A DNA stretch of 11,836 nucleotides, taken from contig JAZLHU010000017.1 of NCBI GenBank assembly GCA_045616985.1, forward strand, positions 1-11,836, in the 5' to 3' direction. Made by a program: the position numbers and the translations under genes. The DNA comes from RUG13409 sp045616985 (GTDB lineage: Bacteria; Bacillota; Clostridia; Peptostreptococcales; Anaerovoracaceae). Positions 1 through 5,494 of this stretch are shown one piece after another (position 1 is the stretch's first letter; each line of letters begins with the position of its first letter). The notes beneath the pieces are model-generated. The model had not been told where the DNA came from and made no database searches. It saw only the letters and a program-made list of their open reading frames with translations.

Positions 1-261
1 TTCACTTGTTTCAGTTGGTTCTGCGATTGCCGGCTCTGTGGTTGTTTCTTCCGGCTCTGTGATTGCGCCTTCACTTGTTTCAGTTGGTTCTGTGATTGCG
101 CTTTCGCTTGTTTCAGTTGGTTCTGCGATTGCCGGCTCTGTGGTTTCTTCCGGTTCTGTGATTGCGCCTTCGCTTGTTTCAGTTGGTTCTGTAATTGCCG
201 GCTCTGTGATTGCGCTTTCGCTTGTTTCAGTTGGTTCTGTGATTGCCGGCTCTGTTGTTTC
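1..261 (-). repeat. Tandem repeat array coding for EPTETSE / AITEP motifs
   Basis: The DNA repeats blocks of about 30-66 nt built from two modules. One encodes EPTETSE(S/G) and the other AITEP, AIAEP or EPEETT. Copies are nearly identical at the base level, differing mainly at single sites (for example AGCGAA versus AGTGAA, and Gly versus Ser codons), which suggests recent duplication or gene conversion. The array continues past the left edge, so the copy number is unknown. Confidence 0.85.
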
Positions 262-612
262 TTCTGTATCTAAAGGATCCACCGGAGCTTCCTGCGGCGT
301 TTCCGTGGTTTCGTTATTATTTTCGTCCTCCGCAGGCAAAGCCTCTGCGTCTTCTGGTTTGTCCGCAGCTGTCTGTTCCTGTGGCTCTTCTGCCTCTTCT
401 GCAGGCAAAGCCTCTTCCGGATTTTCTGAAGGGATCTCTTCCTCCAGATTTTCAGCCGGGATTACTTCTTCTATTTCTACTAACGGGTCCTGGATGATTG
501 CATCCAGCGCATATATCAGCTCCTGTGATGATGTGAATATCATGATCAGGCACATCAGCAGGGCAAAGCTGCGCGTTAAGATGCGTTTCAGTATATAAAT
601 AATATTCTTCAT
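1..612 (-). CDS. Secreted Pro/Glu/Thr-repeat surface protein, N-terminal part (partial, runs off left edge)
   Basis: The minus-strand frame is open from an ATG at 612-610 to the window edge (204 codons seen, no stop). A GAGG lies five bases upstream of the ATG. Residues 1-13 are basic, residues 14-28 form a hydrophobic segment (SFALLMCLIMIF) and a signal peptidase site could lie near ALDA (35-38), so this looks like a secretory signal peptide. Residues 42-117 are very acidic and rich in Glu, Pro and Ala. From about residue 118 the protein is a low-complexity array of EPTETSE (five copies) alternating with AITEP or AIAEP. Such regions usually act as extended stalks of wall-bound or secreted proteins. 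The functional domain and any anchor would lie beyond the edge. It follows two TasA-like genes on the same strand, which supports a cell-surface role. I do not recognise the family. Confidence 0.8.
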   Translation of the reverse strand, partial: MKNIIYILKRILTRSFALLMCLIMIFTSSQELIYALDAIIQDPLVEIEEVIPAENLEEEIPSENPEEALPAEEAEEPQEQTAADKPEDAEALPAEDENNNETTETPQEAPVDPLDTEETTEPAITEPTETSESAITEPAITEPTETSEGAITEPEETTEPAIAEPTETSESAITEPTETSEGAITEPEETTTEPAIAEPTETSE

Positions 613-691
613 GATTGCCTCATTAAAATACTGAATTTAACGTATATTTCATATTTCGGCGCTGCCGGGGATTTTTATCACCGGGCTATCC

Positions 692-721
692 TTGACGTCA
701 TTTTGAGGGTTTTGCTATTTA
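692..721 (+). promoter_or_regulatory. Possible plus-strand promoter (weak)
   Basis: TTGACG (692-697) and TATTTA (716-721) are separated by 18 nt. No open reading frame follows, but a GC-rich hairpin with a T-rich 3' flank starts 20 nt downstream. This may be chance in an AT-rich spacer. Confidence 0.2.
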
Positions 722-740
722 ACCGGAGAAGAGCTTTTCA

Positions 741-771
741 GATGCGGGCAGGCGGATCGCCCGCCCGCATC
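741..771 (-). terminator. GC-rich hairpin downstream of TasA-like paralog A
   Basis: Arms 741-754 and 758-771 form a 14-bp stem with a 3-nt loop. In minus-strand RNA all pairs hold if one G:U wobble is allowed, while plus-strand RNA has one A:C mismatch in its place. This favours function in the minus direction, as the 3' end of the gene ending at 891. The minus-side flank is not a clean U-run, whereas the plus-side flank is T-rich (CTTTTGCCGTTTTC). It may therefore be a processed 3' end, a weak terminator, or active in both directions. Confidence 0.5.
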
Positions 772-890
772 CTTTTGCCGTTTTCGCTTCCTTATACACC
801 GTAAAGGCTTAATAAAACGATGGATAAGGCGCTTCAACTAAACCGTGTCAGTTGTTATTAAATTTGCGTTATAGATCAACTGACGGCTGA

Positions 891-2309
891 TTAGTTAAGT
901 CTTGCCGCCCTGTCATCGTATACCATTACGTGGATACCGTCTTCGTCAAGCTCAACCTGGCTTGCAGTGATACCGGCATTGAGTGTGAGCATCGCGTTCT
1001 GATAGAAGTTGTCAACTGATCCCGGCATATGGATTGCAAAGTAAGCTGTTCCGATGCTTATAGCCGGAACTGTCTGAATTACACTGTTAACCCTTCTTGG
1101 GCTTCCATCTCTCTCATAAACAGTGATCGGGTCGTCACTTACCTTACTTTCGGGTACGCAGTATCCGGAAGCAGCGCTTGCAAGTCTGTCAGCTACCTTT
1201 GGAAGCTCCTGCTGCTCTGCATAAAGCTTGTTGTATGCCAATAAAACAGCTGCGTGTGTAGCTACTGCCGCATCACGCGCTTCTGTAACTGCAGCAAGTG
1301 TTGTTCCTATCGCACCGTTAGACACTGCAAGTGTATACTCGGCAATCTTTTGATTCATTATGAGTGCCGCATCGCTTACCTTTGTTGCAGCGTCCGAAAC
1401 CTTCTCGTCTAAGGTCATCTTATATGCTGCATCGTTGCAGTGGATAATCTGAGATATTGTACCGATGTAGTTTGCATTTGCGCCATCTTTTTCAAGCTTC
1501 ATAGCTTCGCCGTGAAGGCCAGCAGCTGCTGCACTTGTGTACTGTACTTCTGTCATTGAATATACCTCGAGAACATCTTCAAGGTGACCGCCGAGGTCAA
1601 CACCTTCAACTCCTGCCATTGTTGTGGAATATACCCTGTCTGTTCCGTCAGGATTCTTTGCAAGCTGCTTTTCAGTGAGCTTTTTGTTAAGGTACTTATA
1701 TTCTTCAGTCGCTTTGGACTCATTAGAAGAATATTTAGCATCTAATGCCTCAAGACCTGTTTTTGAATTTCCCGGATCAATTGAGAAGCCTGCTGCATAG
1801 GCAATAGCAAGCTCGCCGCTGTTCATTACGTGCATCTTTACAGGATAAGTAGCACCAGGTTCAACATTTGAAACGTTCATAACCGGAACTTCCTTGTCTG
1901 TTACCTTGCAGTAAAAATCTTTTACGTCATTAAACACAGAACTTTCGGCAACAATATCAGCAAACGCAGAAACTGCTCCATCCGAAACCCTAATACTTAG
2001 GCCTACAGCAGCTGGAGAAGTTTCAGTACTTGCAACCTTAAGGCCCAAGTTATTGAAGGCAAGGGCAGCCTGTGAGGTGGAACCGTTAAAATTAAAATTT
2101 TCACCGTAATAGTCCTGTGCGAATGCATTGAGGATTTCTTCAACTGTTGCTACTACGTCAACAGTGAGCATACCTGCATAAACCTTGTTTCCTTTTACTG
2201 TTGCCGTATCCGTAAACCATGCGTATGTACCTGTTACGAGCATCGCAATGGTAATCAGAAGAGCGAACAGACTGATTAAGCCTTTTTTGTTTTTAGTCAT
2301 GCTATTCAT
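891..2309 (-). CDS. TasA-like protein with SipW-class signal peptide (paralog A)
   Basis: A 472-residue exported protein. The N-terminus has a short basic stretch, a hydrophobic segment (about 10-27) and the SipW-cognate signature GTYAWFTD (27-34). Cleavage is expected after Ala30, followed by the usual KGNKVYAG segment. Residues 148-169 (NVEPG...NSGELAI) match the TasA core NLKPG...NNGSLAI as I remember it, so a TasA/camelysin-type beta-sandwich is likely. Members are secreted matrix-fibre or surface proteins. It is paralogous to the protein at 3428-4711 (shared LE-[DE]-VLEVY, [YV]-[IG]-GTI and C-terminal strands). Paralog A carries an Ala-rich, probably helical segment (about 292-382) that B lacks. 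The start is fixed by AAAGGAG seven bases before the ATG. It has its own strong promoter and a structured leader. Fibre formation is inferred and no SipW peptidase is in view. Confidence 0.8.
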   Translation of the reverse strand: MNSMTKNKKGLISLFALLITIAMLVTGTYAWFTDTATVKGNKVYAGMLTVDVVATVEEILNAFAQDYYGENFNFNGSTSQAALAFNNLGLKVASTETSPAAVGLSIRVSDGAVSAFADIVAESSVFNDVKDFYCKVTDKEVPVMNVSNVEPGATYPVKMHVMNSGELAIAYAAGFSIDPGNSKTGLEALDAKYSSNESKATEEYKYLNKKLTEKQLAKNPDGTDRVYSTTMAGVEGVDLGGHLEDVLEVYSMTEVQYTSAAAAGLHGEAMKLEKDGANANYIGTISQIIHCNDAAYKMTLDEKVSDAATKVSDAALIMNQKIAEYTLAVSNGAIGTTLAAVTEARDAAVATHAAVLLAYNKLYAEQQELPKVADRLASAASGYCVPESKVSDDPITVYERDGSPRRVNSVIQTVPAISIGTAYFAIHMPGSVDNFYQNAMLTLNAGITASQVELDEDGIHVMVYDDRAARLN

Positions 2310-2451
2310 TCTTTTTCTCCTTTCGCATTAACTTTTTTTGCTTTTGTTAAATAGCTACTTAACAAAACAGACACCAAAACCCTATCCTTCTTTTTGCATA
2401 CGAAAAAAGAATCTATGCAAGAATAGAAATAGGGCTTGGGCATATTTTGCT
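2310..2451 (-). promoter_or_regulatory. Structured 5' leader of TasA-like paralog A
   Basis: About 140 nt lie between the predicted transcription start and the ATG. They can form two hairpins. The first is a long stem: CCAA (2374-2377) with TTGG (2436-2439), CCCTAT (2380-2385) with ATAGGG (2429-2434), and TTGCATA (2394-2400) with TATGCAA (2414-2420). The second is a perfect 9-bp stem, 2342-2350 with 2359-2367, around an 8-nt loop. Neither is followed by a U-run in the minus RNA, so they are not simple terminators. I do not recognise a known riboswitch class. A role in mRNA stability or translation control is inference. Confidence 0.5.
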
Positions 2452-2457
2452 GATATT

Positions 2458-2487
2458 ATTTTACATCTGCAACACATATATTGTCAA
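2458..2487 (-). promoter_or_regulatory. Sigma-A-type promoter of TasA-like paralog A
   Basis: On the minus strand, a perfect -35 TTGACA (2482-2487) is 18 nt from a -10 TAAAAT (2458-2463), giving a start near 2451. The -35 lies in a small inverted repeat, GTCAA-3 nt-TTGAC (2483-2495), which could be a regulator site. Confidence 0.7.
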
Positions 2488-2541
2488 TCTTTGACGGATA
2501 AAATTTTCTACTACAATATATATATTTATTAGCAGGCTGTA

Positions 2542-2570
2542 GTAAAACAAAAAGCGCCCGCTTCGGGCGC
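2542..2570 (-). terminator. Rho-independent terminator after the solute-binding protein gene
   Basis: GCGCCCG (2554-2560) pairs with CGGGCGC (2564-2570) around a 3-nt loop. In the minus direction it is followed by TTTTTGTTTT. It lies about 80 nt past the stop at 2650. Confidence 0.85.
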
Positions 2571-2649
2571 CGACCAGTTTATATATTATTATCTTTTACA
2601 TTCCAAGCCCTTGCTTACAACTTGTACTCAAGGCAGAGATTGGAGTAAG

Positions 2650-3414
2650 TTAAAAATCAACTTTATATATTTTTTGTACATACTCTCCGATAATATTATT
2701 AATGGCGCCATCGGCATTTAATGAAGCAAGAGCTGTATTGATTTTGTTATAAAACTCCTGATCGTTTTTCCGAATGGCTATGGCATAATCTTCTCTGCTG
2801 TAATTCTGCTCAAGGACTTTTAAATCCTCATGCTCCGATGCATATCTGTCTGCAAGAAATTCATCAAGAATCCCACAATCACATTCTTCGCTTTCTACCG
2901 CTTCTATCAGCTCATCTGCGGTTTCATAAGCCCTGACTGTGCCAAAGCCCGCATCCTCTATACCCCATATTGCATAAATATTGCCGGAGGACCCCGATAC
3001 CGTTCCGACTGCCACGTCGTTTGCCGTAAACAGACTGCTAATCGATTGAATTCTGCTTTCGCTTTTAGTGATAATGCTTTGGACGTTACTGATATAGATG
3101 TCTGTAAAATTCACCTTTTGAGACAAGCTGTCCGAAGACACCAAAGCGGCGATAGCTATATCATATTCACCTGATTCCACGCCGCTGAGAACCAAATCGT
3201 ACGGGACGGCGCTTATCGTATATTCCATATCGAGGCTTTTTGCCAGAGCTTTTCCGAGATCAACATCAATACCGCACAGCTCGTTATTTTCGTAATACCC
3301 ATACGGCATGAAGGTAGAAGAGCATGCGATTTTAAGAACTTCTTTCTTCTTTCCGCAGGCGGAAAAAGAAAAAATCATTATTAAAACTAAAACAGCCGAG
3401 ATTATTTTTTTCAT
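2650..3414 (-). CDS. Orphan family 3 solute-binding lipoprotein with altered ligand site
   Basis: A 254-residue protein of the periplasmic binding protein family used by polar amino-acid ABC transporters. A lipoprotein signal peptide ends in the lipobox FSAC with lipid Cys20, so it is anchored on the outer face of the membrane. Family landmarks are LKIACSSTFMPYGYYE near 27-42, GIDVDLGKALA (48-58), a V-N-F-T-D-I-Y segment (101-107) and an acidic LDE (183-185). In typical members an Arg four residues before the V-[DN]-F motif binds the ligand carboxylate. Here that position is Leu97, while the ligand-amine Asp appears kept as Asp184. Ligand specificity is therefore doubtful. No permease or ATPase gene is nearby. 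It starts 13 bp after paralog B, so the two are probably cotranscribed. No Shine-Dalgarno sequence is visible before the ATG. Confidence 0.85.
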   Translation of the reverse strand: MKKIISAVLVLIMIFSFSACGKKKEVLKIACSSTFMPYGYYENNELCGIDVDLGKALAKSLDMEYTISAVPYDLVLSGVESGEYDIAIAALVSSDSLSQKVNFTDIYISNVQSIITKSESRIQSISSLFTANDVAVGTVSGSSGNIYAIWGIEDAGFGTVRAYETADELIEAVESEECDCGILDEFLADRYASEHEDLKVLEQNYSREDYAIAIRKNDQEFYNKINTALASLNADGAINNIIGEYVQKIYKVDF

Positions 3415-3427
3415 TTTACATATCTAT

Positions 3428-4711
3428 TTAATGCTTGTAAATCTTATATCCACCATCTGCATTTGGTTCGTATTCACATTGAACAGCTGATGCGCCAATT
3501 GCCAAATCTAATCTGGCATATTCATATTCATTTCCAGTTTCTTCTGGTAGATATAATATAAACTGCAGGTATCCAACATTAGATACTTTTCCATACACAA
3601 CGCCAGGGTCTGGCTCTTCCGGATCTTCTGATGAACCTTCCGGCGAGGTCTCTTGCTTACTTTCAAAAACAGTAAGCTCTACCGGATTAATATATTCAAA
3701 ACCACCCGAGCTGGTTTTTACAGCAAACTCCGGCAACAAATAATCTTCTGCTATACTAACCTGACCATTCATGATTGCACCAATAGTACCGACAAGGTTT
3801 TCTTCTGTTATAAAATCTTTTATGTTTTCATCGGTTACTATCGCGCCACTGCTGATTGCATAAACCTCTAAAACCTCTTCAAGATATCTGCCGGTCCAGT
3901 CATCAGTGTCCTTATACTGCTCCATATAGTCATCTAAGGAATAATACTCTTTTCCCTCTTCTTCGGAATTAACATCTGAATGATTTCTATATAGTGCACC
4001 GCCGCCTTCTATCTGGTTTCTTACAAGCGTGCGTTTTAAAACCTTGTATGCTGCATATCCGGGGTCTGCAGATGTATCTGCGCTTCCTGCGGAAGGTTCA
4101 ACTCCCGGCTCATTTCCGAATGCGCCGTCCGATACCTTTCTGTTGAGATTTTCAAGTCCTGTTAAGGACTCCTCTATGTCAAAGCCTGCCGTATATGCAG
4201 CAGCTAACTCTCCGCGGTTTACCACGGCCATACCGGTGACAACGTACGCCTCACCGGGCGCCATATTTTCTATGTGGATTATCTGAACGTTCTTGTCATC
4301 GACAATGTAGTAAGGCGTATGAACGATATCCGCATCATCTGCAGGCTCAACTGCGCCGTCGGTCAGAGTTTTGTAATCATAAACCTCGTCGAACACCGTG
4401 GTGTATGCTTCGCCTTCCTCTCCGTCAGGTTCTGCACCCGGCACTGAAATCTTGCTTGTTAAATGGCTCGGCATACTGTTATACCGATCTACAAAGCTTT
4501 GATCTACGGCAAGATTGATAGTCATTACACCGGTGTTTACGGTACTGCCCTTCGATACTGCCACATCCGAAAACCATGCATAAGTTGCAAATACAAGCAT
4601 AGCCATGGCAATAATGGACATGCCAAGACTTCCTATCAGAGATCTTTTCGGATTAAATGTGATCCGCGGACTATTTAGTTGTCTCCTTTTCATCCTATTG
4701 TATCTGCTCAT
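3428..4711 (-). CDS. TasA-like protein with SipW-class signal peptide (paralog B)
   Basis: A 427-residue exported protein. A long basic N-terminus (1-24) precedes a hydrophobic segment (about 25-42) and the SipW-type site FATYAWFSD (41-49), with cleavage expected after Ala45. The following KGSTVNTGVMTINL is typical of the class. NMAPG (149-153) and NRGELAA (165-171) match the TasA core and the same motifs of paralog A. GRYLEEVLEVY (274-284), LVGTIGAI (306-313) and the C-terminal strands also align with A. An acidic, Pro-rich linker (about 351-371) stands where A has its helical insertion. It is likely a secreted matrix or surface protein, acting together with A and the co-transcribed solute-binding lipoprotein. 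The annotated ATG has no Shine-Dalgarno and lies only about 10 nt from the best -10 box, so it may be leaderless. Met7 is an alternative start with no better site. Confidence 0.75.
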   Translation of the reverse strand: MSRYNRMKRRQLNSPRITFNPKRSLIGSLGMSIIAMAMLVFATYAWFSDVAVSKGSTVNTGVMTINLAVDQSFVDRYNSMPSHLTSKISVPGAEPDGEEGEAYTTVFDEVYDYKTLTDGAVEPADDADIVHTPYYIVDDKNVQIIHIENMAPGEAYVVTGMAVVNRGELAAAYTAGFDIEESLTGLENLNRKVSDGAFGNEPGVEPSAGSADTSADPGYAAYKVLKRTLVRNQIEGGGALYRNHSDVNSEEEGKEYYSLDDYMEQYKDTDDWTGRYLEEVLEVYAISSGAIVTDENIKDFITEENLVGTIGAIMNGQVSIAEDYLLPEFAVKTSSGGFEYINPVELTVFESKQETSPEGSSEDPEEPDPGVVYGKVSNVGYLQFILYLPEETGNEYEYARLDLAIGASAVQCEYEPNADGGYKIYKH

Positions 4712-4717
4712 AGTTAT

Positions 4718-4750
4718 GATTATTCTATAATATATTTACATTCAATACAA
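4718..4750 (-). promoter_or_regulatory. Putative promoter of the paralog B / binding-protein unit
   Basis: On the minus strand, TTGTAT and TAGAAT lie 17 nt apart between the tandem hairpins and the ATG at 4711. The predicted transcript start would lie almost at the start codon. The -35 is poor (3 of 6), so the exact position is uncertain. Confidence 0.4.
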
Positions 4751-4760
4751 GAAAAATTGA

Positions 4761-4795
4761 ATAAAAACGGGGATTTTTTCAAAAAAAAATCCCCG
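4761..4795 (-). terminator. Second of two tandem terminators after the frd operon
   Basis: CGGGGATTTTTT (4768-4779) pairs with AAAAAATCCCCG (4784-4795) around a 4-nt loop. In the minus direction TTTTTAT follows. It acts as a backup to the hairpin just upstream and insulates the paralog B promoter. Confidence 0.75.
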
Positions 4796-4800
4796 ATCAG

Positions 4801-4836
4801 ACAAAAAGGACCTCGGGAGGATGCCCCGAGGTCCTT
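4801..4836 (-). terminator. Terminator of the aspA-frd operon
   Basis: A perfect 12-bp stem (4806-4817 with 4825-4836) and 7-nt loop are followed on the minus strand by TTTTTGT. The stem begins inside the frdB stop codon. The plus-side flank ATTTTTT could also terminate transcription from the other strand. Confidence 0.9.
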
Positions 4837-5494
4837 ATTTTTTAAGCATATATGAGGAGCTTGCCAGCGATGAAATGCCTGCCGGACATATCTCTCTGCA
4901 CGCCATGCAGCCGGAGCAGCAGGCTGCAAAATGCTCCGCAAAGGCCTTTTTCAGCTCGTTTCTGCGATTTTTGCTTACGGAAGACAAAACATACGCTTCA
5001 TTCAGCATGACCGCTCCAAAGTGTTTTTTTCCGCCTTCTGCGTAGTTCGGGCACACCTCAAGGCACAGTCCGCACTTTAAGCATTTTGATGCAAGATACC
5101 GGTAATCGAATTCCGAGGGATCCGCATCGCAGACCTCAGCCGAAAATATTCCGGCAGTCTTCTGATGCTCGTAAATACTGCTTCTGTCCACCTTCAGATC
5201 GCAGATGACGGGAAACTTTCTTAAAGGCTCTATTACAAGAGTCCTTTCTTTTTCCGGATCTATAAACGTATCGCAGGCAAGGGCGGGAACGCCGTTGATA
5301 ACCATGGCGCATGCGCCGCAGAGCTTTTGCATACAGGAGCAATCCCATGCAATTTTTTCGTCCCCGCCGGGCAGCTTATCGTTGATAAAATCTATTACGG
5401 ATGCCGCGCTGAGCTTTTCCGTTAAGGAACATTCGAACTCCTGCCAGTAGGGGGCGGAGGCTTTATTCTTTTGTCTTTTGATTTTTACCTGCAT
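4835..5494 (-). CDS. frdB: Fumarate reductase iron-sulfur subunit
   Basis: A 219-residue protein (E. coli FrdB has 244) that carries electrons from the membrane anchor to the flavoprotein. The N-terminal [2Fe-2S] site has the spacing C54-x4-C59-x2-C62-x11-C74. The C-terminal ferredoxin-like domain has C138-x2-C141-x2-C144-x3-C148-P, then C193-x2-C196-x2-C199-x3-C203-P. By comparison with E. coli, C138, C141, C144 and C203 hold a [4Fe-4S] cluster, and C148, C193 and C199 the third cluster. C196 is extra. It stands at the E. coli Val207 position, where a Cys is known to turn the [3Fe-4S] cluster into [4Fe-4S]. The ATG follows GGAGG and overlaps the end of frdA by 10 nt, so the two are translationally coupled. 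The alternative of a succinate dehydrogenase is less likely given aspA in the operon. Confidence 0.88.
   Translation of the reverse strand: MQVKIKRQKNKASAPYWQEFECSLTEKLSAASVIDFINDKLPGGDEKIAWDCSCMQKLCGACAMVINGVPALACDTFIDPEKERTLVIEPLRKFPVICDLKVDRSSIYEHQKTAGIFSAEVCDADPSEFDYRYLASKCLKCGLCLEVCPNYAEGGKKHFGAVMLNEAYVLSSVSKNRRNELKKAFAEHFAACCSGCMACREICPAGISSLASSSYMLKK

Noticed and set aside
1..261. CRISPR-like array
   Set aside because: The repeated units are in-frame coding modules with variable spacing and no unique spacers.
38..598. Plus-strand open frame of 186 codons rich in Ser, Val and Gly
   Set aside because: It is the antisense of the repeat-coding gene. The repeat period in threes keeps it open, and it has no ribosome binding site. 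The minus frame has a signal peptide and a start site.
2338..2532. Plus-strand open frame of 64 codons upstream of paralog A
   Set aside because: It lies over the minus-strand promoter and leader, has no ribosome binding site and its composition is not protein-like.
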